Of a stretch of 9,086 nucleotides of DNA, positions 1-6,669 are shown in pieces (position 1 is the first letter of the stretch; each line of letters opens with the position of its first letter). The DNA comes from JBBKWQ01 sp037969115. Lineage in GTDB: Bacteria > Actinomycetota > Acidimicrobiia > Acidimicrobiales > Ilumatobacteraceae. The stretch spans positions 1 through 9,086 of the forward strand of contig JBBKWQ010000347.1 of the NCBI GenBank assembly GCA_037969115.1, given 5' to 3'. The position numbers and the translations under genes were made by a program. The notes below the pieces were generated by a model. The model searched no databases and had not been told where the DNA came from. It saw only the letters and a list, made by a program, of their open reading frames with translations.

Positions 1-828
1 GGATGCAACGAGCGTGCCTTGACCGCGTTGATTTCGGCGGAGAGGATGAGGAGGCGGGGTGACGAAGTGGAGCCAGACGAGCAGCCCGATGACGACGGCC
101 AGCGTCCCGTACGTGTCGCTCGCGTTCTCGACGTAGCGGCGAGCGATCGCCGAGCCGAACTGCTGGAGCGCGAGGACGCCCGCACCGCCGACGACCGCAC
201 CAGGGACATGAGAGCGCCATGGGTAGTCGTTCGGAGTCAGGAAGTAGAAGAGTGCGAGCAGCCCGAGCACGTTGACGACGAGGTTGAGCAGGACACCCAT
301 CACGAAGGCGATCACGCCGGCTCCGAGCAGCGCTGCGATGTTGCCGACCAGCGTCGACAACGCGACGAGCAGTGCGATCGCCAGCAATGCCACGAGACCC
401 TGGGCGCGGGCGATCAGAAAGTTCGGACGACGATCAGGCCTGACGTCCCACACGGTCGCGAAGGCACTGTCCAGCGACGACGTGACACCCAGTCCGGCCC
501 ACAGCGCGACTGCGAGACCGATCACGATCGGAACGATGCCGCCGCTGGCTGCACTCGCAGGGGCGTCGATTCGCGACCCGATCAGCGGCAGGTTCCCGAG
601 CGTCGAATCGACGAGATCGGCACGTAGCTCCGGGTTCCCCTCGAGCACGAGATCGAGCACGCTGACGAAGACGACGAGCAGCGGGAAGATGCTGAAGAAG
701 GCGAAGAACGCGACCGCCGCTGACAGTCGGCCGCCGTTGTGCTCTGAGAAGCGCTTGATGACGGCGAGAGGAAACGACAGCCACGGCCGATCGCCCTGAG
801 CGTCGTCGATCCGGGTGGCGAGCTTCAT
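1..828 (-). CDS. YihY/BrkB-family inner membrane protein, partial, frameshifted near its C-terminus
   Basis: Read from the ATG at 828-826, this frame gives a hydrophobic protein starting MKLATRIDDAQGD, with about six membrane segments (roughly residues 37-60, 97-115, 142-163, 171-197, 208-226 and 239-257). The segment SAAVAFFAFFSIFPLLVV (36-53) is the YihY/BrkB signature, and DTYGTLAVVIGLLVWLHFVT (238-257) is the usual last helix. After T257 the frame turns to proline/arginine-rich nonsense. The neighbouring frame resumes the family ending as RLLILSAEINAVKARSLH. Removing one base from the GGGG run at 56-59 (plus strand) joins them. The gene has no stop in the window and continues off the left edge. 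The start overlaps the stop of the MscS gene (ATGA, 828-825), so the two are probably translated together. YihY proteins are integral membrane proteins of uncertain function, once mis-annotated as ribonuclease BN. Family call firm; functionality uncertain because of the frameshift. Confidence 0.82.
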   Translation of the reverse strand, partial: MKLATRIDDAQGDRPWLSFPLAVIKRFSEHNGGRLSAAVAFFAFFSIFPLLVVFVSVLDLVLEGNPELRADLVDSTLGNLPLIGSRIDAPASAASGGIVPIVIGLAVALWAGLGVTSSLDSAFATVWDVRPDRRPNFLIARAQGLVALLAIALLVALSTLVGNIAALLGAGVIAFVMGVLLNLVVNVLGLLALFYFLTPNDYPWRSHVPGAVVGGAGVLALQQFGSAIARRYVENASDTYGTLAVVIGLLVWLHFVTPPPHPLRRNQRGQGTLVAS

Positions 829-1801
829 CGGCCGGATCCGTTCGACGAGGCGCCGGCCGAGGCCTTCACGCTGCCCGCAGGGGTCAGCTCCGAGTCACCC
901 TGCACTGCCGCTTGGAAACTCGGTGTCGCCTGGAGGGCGACGATGTCACAGGGCATCTCGATGCCATCTTCGTCGAGACGTTCTTTGACGGCCTGCATGG
1001 CGGTCGCCCGCATGCGACGGGCATCGAATCGTCGGGAGTCGGCCCAGAACAGCGCCGTGATGTTGACCGTCGAAGCACCGAGTTCTTCGACGAATGCGAC
1101 GGGCGCCGGATCGGCGTCGACTCCGTCGATCAATTCCAGCGTGTCGACGATCGCTCGGCGAGCCGACTCGATGTCGTTCTCGTACGCGATGCCGACGACG
1201 AAGCTCTGTCGCCGCTGCTCGTAGTGCGTCGCCACGACGATCGCATTCTTGTACACGTCGCGGTTGGGGATGACGATCAGCTCTCCGCCGAACGACTTGA
1301 TGCGCGTCTCACGGATCGTGATGCCTTCGACAGTTCCGGTGAGACCCTCGACCTCGATCTGGTCGCCGTTCTGGAACGGTTGCCGGAACAGCAACAGCAC
1401 GCCCGAGAGTGTGTTCTCCAAGATGTCCTGGAAGGCAAAGCCGACGGCGACCGAGAAGAACCCCAACCCGGCGAGCATGTCGACCGGCTTGACCGACGGG
1501 AACGTGACCGTGATCGCAAGCAGCACCACGAGGCCGAGCAGGAGCCAACCCGCAACCTTGCTCATCACTTGCGCGAAGCTCGGCGTCTGGTTGCGTGAGA
1601 AAGTACGCCGGAGGATCCACCGCAGACCGCGCGACGCAAGCCAACCGATCACCACGATGGCGACGGCGAGGCCGACGCGGGGGCGGCGTCGGCCACGCTG
1701 TCGATGAGCGAGTTCGTCGCTTCTTCTGCTTCGTCGGCCGGCGTGGGGGTGGGGGTGGCGCCGAGCCATGCGAATCCGACGACGTTCGTGAGCATGTTCA
1801 T
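825..1801 (-). CDS. MscS-family small-conductance mechanosensitive channel, frameshifted near its N-terminus
   Basis: MscS channels are homo-oligomers that open under membrane tension to release solutes during osmotic downshock. The best start is the ATG at 1801-1799, 7 nt after GGAAGG. It gives MNMLTNVVGFAWLGATPTPTP and an acidic stretch to P41, then meets a stop near 1649. The channel body lies in another frame starting RVGLAVAIVVIGW. One extra base in the GGGGG run at 1679-1683 (plus strand) would join them into a protein of about 325 residues. In that model TM1 is about 43-60 and TM2 about 82-101. The pore helix TM3 is about 107-140, with GLGFFSVAVGFAFQDILENT. The beta domain follows, containing FQNGDQIEVEGLTGTVEGI and IPNRDVYKNAIV. 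The channel frame alone could start only at a TTG (1805) or a weak ATG (1769), and then has an arginine/histidine-rich N-terminus unlike the family. The stop overlaps the YihY start. Confidence 0.88.
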
Positions 1802-1980
1802 ACAATGACCTTCCGTAACGTGCGCATTCGATACCCCGGCAGGGTCCGGTCGAAACACCGGGCGCATCCGTGGCCGATCAGGCGAAGGGCGCCAGCACGC
1901 GCCAGAACGAGCCAACGTGGGATGGCGAGGGCAAATGCTGCAGCGTCATCGCCGATATCGCCGGGGGCGGGTTCGGCTCC
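1802..1980. other. Intergenic region between the VOC gene and the MscS gene
   Basis: These 179 nt separate the end of the EF-G2/MmcQ/VOC unit from the MscS start, so the region probably holds the MscS promoter on the minus strand. I see the Shine-Dalgarno at 1809-1814 and a small CGATATCG palindrome, but no convincing -35/-10 pair and no hairpin with a T-run. No coding sequence is supported here. Confidence 0.5.
1809..1814 (-). promoter_or_regulatory. Shine-Dalgarno site of the MscS gene
   Basis: GGAAGG on the minus strand lies 7 nt upstream of the ATG at 1801. It is the strongest ribosome site in this stretch. It fixes the start in a frame different from the channel body, which is the main argument for the frameshift at 1679-1683. 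Confidence 0.7.
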
Positions 1981-2364
1981 CTATTCCGGCGACCAGAGTT
2001 CGATTCGGTTCCCCTCCGGGTCGCACACGAAGGTTGTCTCCGCACCCCAGCGAGCGGAGACCGGAGAGGCGGCGACGCCGCGTTCGACGAGGGAATCCCT
2101 GATCGTTCGGACGTCGGAAACCTGCCAACTCAGTGTCAATCCCGCTCCGCCGCCGGCGGAGATCGACGCGCGAGCGGCATCGGCGATGCTGACGAATGCG
2201 CCGCGCCCGAGGTCGAACTCGACGAACCAGTCGTTCTCGAACGATGTGCGCAGTCCGAGTGTGCGGCGATAGAAATTGACCGTCTCGGGCCATCGAGCGC
2301 AGTACAAGATCGTGTTCGTGCGTTCCACGGTGAGTCGCGCTCGTGCGGGGTCGGCGGAGTCCAC
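1981..2364 (-). CDS. VOC (glyoxalase/bleomycin-resistance) family protein
   Basis: This 127-residue protein has the usual length of a single-unit VOC-fold protein. The family pattern is clear: ERTNTILYCARWPETVNFYRRTLGL at the N-terminus (too long for a chance match), a middle FVEFDLGRGAFVSI strand pair, and FVCDPEGNRIELWSPE at the C-terminus. VOC proteins bind a metal or a hydrophobic ligand and act as isomerases, dioxygenases or antibiotic-binding resistance proteins. The sequence does not show which applies here. The start is a GTG at 2364 with only a weak purine stretch before it. A second GTG 12 codons in (2328) would begin directly at VERTNTILYC and is a possible alternative. It lies 35 nt after the MmcQ-like gene on the same strand and is probably the last gene of the EF-G2 transcript. 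Specific substrate not recognised. Confidence 0.85.
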   Translation of the reverse strand: MDSADPARARLTVERTNTILYCARWPETVNFYRRTLGLRTSFENDWFVEFDLGRGAFVSIADAARASISAGGGAGLTLSWQVSDVRTIRDSLVERGVAASPVSARWGAETTFVCDPEGNRIELWSPE

Positions 2365-2399
2365 GCCCGCAGGCTATGTGAGCTGGCCGAGGTGCGGAC

Positions 2400-2753
2400 T
2401 CATGATGAGCGAGCCGCGTCCCACGCCTTGACCGCGGTTCGAGATGCGCGCTGTCGCCACGATTCGGTGATGAGCTCGACGGCTTCGTCGTCGTCGATGC
2501 GCTCGAGACGGACGAGGACGATCGGGAGGCCGTCGTAGTGATCGGTGGTGAAGAACTTGGCCGGCTCCGACGAGATCATCGCGATCTTGTCCTCCTCGGA
2601 CTCGACCCACACGACGAGTGCCTCGGGATCGTCGCGAATCCAGCTGAACATCCGCGTCGGTGTGCGCCACGAGGGTCTGCCACCGTACGAGGCGCGCTCG
2701 ATGCTTCCCGGCAGGGTGAGAGCGATGCGGCGAACGTCGTCGTGCGTGATCAT
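2400..2753 (-). CDS. MmcQ/YjbR family protein
   Basis: This 117-residue protein matches the MmcQ/YjbR (CyaY-like, DUF419) family in length and layout. The N-terminus has ALTLPGSIERASYGGRPSW, then a strand with MFSWIR. The family's strongest block, EPAKFFTTDHYDGLPIVLVR, follows, and a C-terminal helix has ITESWRQRASRTAVKAWD. Members are small soluble proteins, often annotated as DNA-binding because of their fold, but their biological role is largely unknown. The ATG at 2753 is preceded by GAGG at a spacing of 8 nt. The gene starts 19 nt after the EF-G2 stop, so the two are very probably co-transcribed. Nothing in the sequence ties it directly to translation. Confidence 0.9.
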   Translation of the reverse strand: MITHDDVRRIALTLPGSIERASYGGRPSWRTPTRMFSWIRDDPEALVVWVESEEDKIAMISSEPAKFFTTDHYDGLPIVLVRLERIDDDEAVELITESWRQRASRTAVKAWDAARSS

Positions 2754-2772
2754 CTCGCCATCCTCGCGAACG

Positions 2773-4827
2773 TCAGTCGTCGGTGCGTGTTCGATCGAGC
2801 TGGTCGACGAGGTTCTGCGGCAGCGCCTGGTAGCCGTGATGGCCGACCTCGAATGTTGCCGTTCCGCCCGTCAACGAACGAAGGTCGATGGCGTACCGCA
2901 CGATCTCGGAAGTCGGTACCAACGCCTGGATGGTCGCAAGGCCGGCGTCGCCGCTTTCGGTGCCGAGCACCTGTGCCCGGCGTGAGTTGAGATCGCCGAG
3001 CACGTCGCCATGGTGGAGGTTCGGCACCGTGACGGAGATCTCACTGATCGGTTCGAGCACCTCGACGCCGACATCGGCAATCGCCGCCCGCAGAGCGAGC
3101 GAGCCGGCCATCTTGAAGCTCATCTCGGACGAGTCGACGGAGTGGTGCTTGCCGTCGGTGCACACGGCGCGAATGTCGACCATGGGAAAGCCATGGGCGC
3201 CGCCACGGGTCATCGCTTCCTGGACCCCGGCGCCCACCGCCGGAATCAAGTTGCGTGGGATGACTCCGCCCGAGACCTCGTTCTGGAACTCGAAACCGGA
3301 GCCTCGCGGAAGCGGCTCGAACCGCACGGTGGCGACACCGAACTGGCCATGACCGCCGGTCTGCTTCTTGTAGCGGCCCTCGGTGACGACAGATCCGGCG
3401 AGCGTCTCACGGTAGGCGACCCGGACCTCGTCGGTCTCGACGTCCACGCCGCCTCGCGCGAGGCGCGACAGGGCCACTCGAAGGTGGGTCTCGCCGTTCC
3501 CCCTGAGCACCGTCTGGTGGGTGTCGTCGTCGTGTTGCACGACGAGCGTGGGGTCCTCGGCAACCAGGCGGTGCAGGAGTGTTGCCAGCCGGTCCTCGTC
3601 GGACCGTTTCGCTGCTTCGATGGCGATGCCGTATACCGGACTCGGCAGCGATGGGTAGGGCACGACGACCGGTGTTCCCTCCGGCGCCAGGGTGTCGCCG
3701 GTGTGTACGTCGGTCAGCTTGGCCACGGCAGCGATGTCGCCGGCGGTGACCTTCCCGATCACGGTCGCGGCGCCGCCCGTGAGCGTCATCAATTGGTGGA
3801 ACCGCTCCTTGCTTCGCGATCGCGAACTCACCAGCACGTCGTCGGTCCGGACGGTTCCCGAGATGATCTTGACGAGCGAGAGCTGGCCGAGGAAGTCGTC
3901 GTTGACGGTCTTGAACACGAACGCGAGTGGTTGTCCGTCGGGCTGGGAAACAACGTCGATCGAACGGTCGCCGGCGACGACCGTCGTGGGACCCCGGTCA
4001 CCAGGGGCCGGACCGACGTGGCAGATGAACTCCGCCAGATAGTCGGCGCCGATCGGCGTCGTGGCCGAGCCGCAGAGTACGGGGAACACCATCGCCTCAT
4101 CGACGGCGTCGTGAAGGAGGTGTTCGAGTTTCTCGTGCGACGGCTCGTGCCCGTCGAGGTATTGCTCGAGGAGGTCGTCGTCCCTTCCGATCACATCCTC
4201 GACGAGCCGCTCGTGTTCGACTCGTTCGGCAGCGGCGAGATCGTCGGGGATGGGGATCGACTCGGCGTGACCGGTGTCGTAGACGAACGCCCGGTCGGTG
4301 AGAACGTCGACGACTCCGTGGAAGCGCGACTGCTCACCGATCGGGAGCTCGACGGGATCGAGGTGCGAACCGAACGCTTCACGAACCTCGGCGAGCGTCC
4401 GATCGTACGACGACCGTTCGCGGTCGAGCTTGTTGATGAACACCAGGCGTGGCAAGGCGAGCTCGTCGGCGTGGCGCCACAGCACCACATCGTGCGACTG
4501 GAGCCCGGCGACACCGTCGATCACGAACACGGCGAGGTCGGCGACGGCCATCCCCATCAGAGCATCGCCGAGATAGTCGGCGTGGCCCGGGGTGTCGATC
4601 AGGTTGATCTTGTGGCCGTGCCAGTCGAACGACGCGATCGAGAGCGCCAGTGATTGCCCCCGTTCGCGCTCCTCCGCGTCGTGATCCATGACCGTGTTGC
4701 CACGCTCGGTCGTTCCGGGCCGATCGAGCTTTCCGGCGCGGTAGAGCAACACCTCTGCAAGACTCGTCTTCCCGTTGCCGTGGTGCCCGACGAGCACGAC
4801 GTTTCGAATCTGGTCGGTCGCCACCAT
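2773..4827 (-). CDS. fusA2: Elongation factor G-like protein EF-G2 (translational GTPase)
   Basis: This is a 684-residue paralogue of elongation factor G. The GTPase domain carries a P-loop GHHGNGKTS (14-22), a switch I region with RGQSL (56-60) where canonical EF-G has RGITI, DTPGH (78-82) and NKLD (132-135). Later domains include the QTGGHGQFGVATVRFEP block (about 483-500), with EVSGGVIPRNLIPAVGAGVQ after it, and a C-terminal domain with HHGDVLGDLNSRRAQVLG. The altered P-loop and switch I place it in the EF-G2 group common in actinobacteria, not the housekeeping fusA. No rpsL/rpsG/tuf genes adjoin it. EF-G2 proteins bind GTP and the ribosome, but their role in translocation is doubtful and their function is poorly known. 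The start at 4827 was chosen because GAGGTGG lies 6 nt upstream. The frame stays open to 4995, but that extension is not EF-G-like. The symbol follows mycobacterial usage. Confidence 0.92.
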   Translation of the reverse strand: MVATDQIRNVVLVGHHGNGKTSLAEVLLYRAGKLDRPGTTERGNTVMDHDAEERERGQSLALSIASFDWHGHKINLIDTPGHADYLGDALMGMAVADLAVFVIDGVAGLQSHDVVLWRHADELALPRLVFINKLDRERSSYDRTLAEVREAFGSHLDPVELPIGEQSRFHGVVDVLTDRAFVYDTGHAESIPIPDDLAAAERVEHERLVEDVIGRDDDLLEQYLDGHEPSHEKLEHLLHDAVDEAMVFPVLCGSATTPIGADYLAEFICHVGPAPGDRGPTTVVAGDRSIDVVSQPDGQPLAFVFKTVNDDFLGQLSLVKIISGTVRTDDVLVSSRSRSKERFHQLMTLTGGAATVIGKVTAGDIAAVAKLTDVHTGDTLAPEGTPVVVPYPSLPSPVYGIAIEAAKRSDEDRLATLLHRLVAEDPTLVVQHDDDTHQTVLRGNGETHLRVALSRLARGGVDVETDEVRVAYRETLAGSVVTEGRYKKQTGGHGQFGVATVRFEPLPRGSGFEFQNEVSGGVIPRNLIPAVGAGVQEAMTRGGAHGFPMVDIRAVCTDGKHHSVDSSEMSFKMAGSLALRAAIADVGVEVLEPISEISVTVPNLHHGDVLGDLNSRRAQVLGTESGDAGLATIQALVPTSEIVRYAIDLRSLTGGTATFEVGHHGYQALPQNLVDQLDRTRTDD

Positions 4828-4833
4828 CCGTAT

Positions 4834-4840
4834 CCACCTC
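4834..4840 (-). promoter_or_regulatory. Shine-Dalgarno site of EF-G2
   Basis: GAGGTGG on the minus strand, 6 nt before the ATG at 4827, decides the EF-G2 start over the in-frame codons further upstream. Confidence 0.7.
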
Positions 4841-4844
4841 TCTC

Positions 4845-4861
4845 CGGGAGTCAGTCTCCCG
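4845..4861 (-). promoter_or_regulatory. Small hairpin in the EF-G2 leader
   Basis: CGGGAG (4845-4850) and CTCCCG (4856-4861) form a perfect 6-bp G/C stem with a 5-nt loop. It lies a few bases upstream of the EF-G2 Shine-Dalgarno on the transcript. It could modulate translation initiation or mRNA stability. A stem this short also arises by chance in DNA this GC-rich. Confidence 0.3.
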
Positions 4862-4930
4862 TGTTCGAGCCTGTGGACGCAACGGGCCGATCTCGGATTC
4901 TGACGCACGCTCAGATCAAAGAATCTGCTC

Positions 4931-4953
4931 ATGCGGACAGAAACTGTCCGCAT
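4931..4953. promoter_or_regulatory. Perfect 23-bp palindrome, probable repressor operator
   Basis: The arms ATGCGGACAG (4931-4940) and CTGTCCGCAT (4944-4953) are exact inverted repeats around AAA. The site lies in the divergent region, about 100 nt upstream of the EF-G2 start and 60-80 nt upstream of the ABC-operon leader ORF. The length, perfect symmetry and short centre are typical of a dimeric helix-turn-helix repressor site, especially the TetR class, which often controls drug exporters. The weak -10-like CATGAT at 4961-4966 follows directly, so a bound protein could block the plus-strand promoter. No TetR gene is in the window. The ligand-binding regulator encoded at 6669-7640 is the local candidate. 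The symmetry is seen; its use is inferred. Confidence 0.65.
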
Positions 4954-5001
4954 TGTCTGCCATGATCGTTCCGACCGGGCGCACGCCCCCGACACGAAGA
5001 C

Positions 5002-5005
5002 GGAG
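5002..5005 (+). promoter_or_regulatory. Shine-Dalgarno site of the leader ORF
   Basis: GGAG, 7 nt upstream of the ATG at 5013. It is the only good ribosome site before the ABC ATPase start at 5054, which suggests that translation enters the operon through the leader ORF. Confidence 0.55.
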
Positions 5006-5012
5006 ATTGTCG

Positions 5013-5057
5013 ATGACCAACACGTTCGCAGTTCGATTCAGCGAGATCCGACGATGA
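5013..5057 (+). CDS. 14-codon leader ORF, translationally coupled to the ABC ATPase
   Basis: ATG at 5013 opens a short frame encoding MTNTFAVRFSEIRR and ends with TGA at 5055-5057. It has a proper Shine-Dalgarno (GGAG, 5002-5005, 7 nt spacing). Its stop overlaps the ATPase start as ATGA (5054-5057). The ATPase ATG itself has no good ribosome site, so ribosomes ending on the leader probably restart on the ATPase. The peptide has no recognisable domain and no run of a single amino acid of the classical attenuation type. It may serve only for coupling or act as a regulatory leader. No homologue is recognised. The call rests on ribosome-site position and overlap, not on protein similarity. Confidence 0.55.
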   Translation: MTNTFAVRFSEIRR

Positions 5058-5845
5058 GCGCGATCACGGCGGTCGGATTGAAGAAGACGTATCGCAGTGG
5101 CGACGCCGACGTCGAAGCCGTCCGTGGTGTCGACCTCGATGTCGCTCACGGTGAGGTGTTCGGCTTCCTGGGGCCCAACGGTGCAGGCAAGTCCACGACC
5201 GTTCGAATGTTGACCACGCTCATGACGCTCACCGAGGGCGCCGCGCACGTCGGAGGCGTCGACGTCGCCGCCGATCCGCACGGCGCTCGCCGCAAGATCG
5301 GTGTCGCACTCCAGGAAGCCGGCCTCGACGACCGCCAGACCGGTCGTGAGATCCTGACGCTTCAGGCACGCCTGTTCGGCATGTCCGTATCAGTTGCAGC
5401 CGCGAGGGCCCAGGAACTCCTCGAACTCGTCGACCTCGTCGACGCAGCCGATCGCCGTGTGAAGGGCTACTCGGGTGGCATGAAACGTCGGCTGGACCTC
5501 GCATCAGCACTCGTGCACCGGCCCGAGGTGCTGTTCCTCGACGAGCCGACGACGGGGCTCGATCCGGCGAGCCGCCTCACCGTGTGGGACGAGGTGCGGC
5601 GCATCAACCAGCTCGGCACCACGGTGTTCCTGACGACGCAGTACCTCGAAGAGGCCGACCAGCTGTGCAACCGGCTCGCGATCATCGACGACGGTCTCAT
5701 CATCCGCGAGGGCACGCCGGCAGCATTGAAGCAGGAGCTGCGCGATCGCAAGGGCCTCGCCCACGATCCCACACTCGACGACGTATTCCTCGACGCGACG
5801 GGCCGTACCCGTGAGCGCGTCGCCGGCGAAGTGAAAGAGGTCTGA
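5054..5845 (+). CDS. ABC transporter ATP-binding protein, DrrA-like drug exporter family
   Basis: This 263-residue ATPase is the energy-supplying subunit of an ABC-2 exporter and would act as a dimer on the cytoplasmic face with the permease encoded next. Visible motifs are Walker A GPNGAGKST (40-48), the Q-loop glutamine Q87, signature YSGGM (139-143), Walker B VLFLDEP (159-165, catalytic E164), the D-loop GLD, and FLTTQYLEEAD (192-202). The switch position holds glutamine (Q196) where most ABC ATPases have histidine. The same TTQYL variant is known in the daunorubicin-resistance protein DrrA, so it supports the family call and is not a defect. A short C-terminal region after about 225 follows the DrrA pattern. 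The start at 5054 overlaps the leader ORF stop. The frame is open back to 4931, but the added residues do not look like an ABC protein. Substrate unknown. Confidence 0.93.
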   Translation: MSAITAVGLKKTYRSGDADVEAVRGVDLDVAHGEVFGFLGPNGAGKSTTVRMLTTLMTLTEGAAHVGGVDVAADPHGARRKIGVALQEAGLDDRQTGREILTLQARLFGMSVSVAAARAQELLELVDLVDAADRRVKGYSGGMKRRLDLASALVHRPEVLFLDEPTTGLDPASRLTVWDEVRRINQLGTTVFLTTQYLEEADQLCNRLAIIDDGLIIREGTPAALKQELRDRKGLAHDPTLDDVFLDATGRTRERVAGEVKEV

Positions 5846-5847
5846 TC

Positions 5848-6669
5848 ATGACGATGACCACCGAGTCTTCACAACAGTTCGACTCGCTCGAACCGCGGGG
5901 TAGATCGGGAGCGCTTCGCGACTCGATGCTGCTCGGCGGGCGGGCGATTCGCGAAGCGTTGCGCACGCCTGATTCCTTGCTGCCGACCATGTTCATCCCG
6001 CTCTTCTTCCTCGTGGTGAACGTCGGTCAGGCAGCACGCATCTTTCCGTCGGAAGGCACTCCGTTCCTCGAGGGTCAGAACTACGGGGCCTTTCAACTGC
6101 CGGCCTCGATGCTGCTGGCCGCATCGTTCGGCAGTGCTGCGCTCTACCTGGTCGAAGAGATCGAGGGCGGCTATTTCGACAAGCTCCGGTCCACGCCGAT
6201 CTCGCGCATGTCCCTCGTGCTCGGCCGGCTGTACGCCGAGTTCGTGAAGACCATGGTGGTCGGAGCCGTGATGGTGGCGCTGGCACTGCTGTTCGGTATT
6301 CGAATCGAGGCGGGCTTCCTCGGATTCTTGGTACTGATCGCGATGGTGGCGCTGTGGGCCATGGTGTTCAGCGGGTTCATGCAACTGATCGCGCTGAAGA
6401 GTCGGAGTGCCGCGGCGACCCAGGGCGCGAGCATGATCTTCTTTCCCCTGCTGTTCCTCACGCCCAACTTCGTGCCGCGCGATCAGCTCACCCGGCCGAT
6501 GGAGGTCGCGGCCACTTTCAACCCGGTCACGTACGTCATGGAGGCGGCTCGGTCGCTCATCCTCGAAGGCTTCAACGGGCCGGTGCTCGCCAAGGGCTTC
6601 GCGGTGATCGCCGTGACCATGGTGTTGATGCTGTCGCTGAGCGTTCGCATGGTCAACAGCTACGACTGA
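5848..6669 (+). CDS. ABC-2 type permease, DrrB-like
   Basis: This 273-residue integral membrane protein is the channel-forming partner of the ATPase encoded 2 nt upstream. About six hydrophobic segments are visible: LLPTMFIPLFFLVVNVG (about 45-61), a second around 88-106, then MVVGAVMVALALLFGI, GFLGFLVLIAMVALWAMVF, a segment with MIFFPLLFL, and a last with FAVIAVTMVLMLSLSV. Between the fifth and last helices is the ABC-2 family block PNFVPRDQLTRPMEVAATFN followed by PVTYVMEAARSLILEG. EEIEGGYFDKLRSTPISR, in the cytoplasmic loop after the second helix, is the usual coupling region for the ATPase. AGAGG (5836-5840) lies 7 nt before the ATG. The stop shares one base with the next start. The likely role is export of a hydrophobic drug, antibiotic or lipid; the substrate cannot be read from the sequence. 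Confidence 0.92.
   Translation: MTMTTESSQQFDSLEPRGRSGALRDSMLLGGRAIREALRTPDSLLPTMFIPLFFLVVNVGQAARIFPSEGTPFLEGQNYGAFQLPASMLLAASFGSAALYLVEEIEGGYFDKLRSTPISRMSLVLGRLYAEFVKTMVVGAVMVALALLFGIRIEAGFLGFLVLIAMVALWAMVFSGFMQLIALKSRSAAATQGASMIFFPLLFLTPNFVPRDQLTRPMEVAATFNPVTYVMEAARSLILEGFNGPVLAKGFAVIAVTMVLMLSLSVRMVNSYD

Noticed and set aside
19..799. Two overlapping plus-strand frames over the left edge
   Set aside because: They are low-complexity shadows of the YihY-like membrane protein on the minus strand, which shows clear helices and family motifs.
1670..1690. Programmed ribosomal frameshift in the MscS gene
   Set aside because: The C-run alone is not a recognised slippery heptamer, and no following pseudoknot or stem was evident. 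An indel in the run is the simpler explanation.
3010..4653. Long open frame of 547 codons on the plus strand, antisense to EF-G2
   Set aside because: It has no recognisable domain and is Asp/Glu/Arg/Val-rich, as expected of the reverse of a high-GC gene. The minus strand carries an unmistakable translational GTPase.
4828..4995. 56-residue N-terminal extension of EF-G2
   Set aside because: The extension is not EF-G-like and crosses the palindrome. The ATG at 4827 has a good Shine-Dalgarno and puts the P-loop at the normal distance from the start.
4931..5053. 41-residue N-terminal extension of the ABC ATPase
   Set aside because: It would start inside the palindrome without a ribosome site. 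ABC ATPases of this family start shortly before the first beta strand, as at 5054.
5643..5650. Missing switch histidine in the ABC ATPase (glutamine at residue 196)
   Set aside because: The same TTQYL variant is established in DrrA-type ATPases, so it marks the subfamily and is not a loss of function.
6354..6668. 105-residue N-terminal extension of the WYL regulator
   Set aside because: It lies within the permease gene in another frame and has no HTH or other domain. The ATG at 6669 begins directly at the HTH region.
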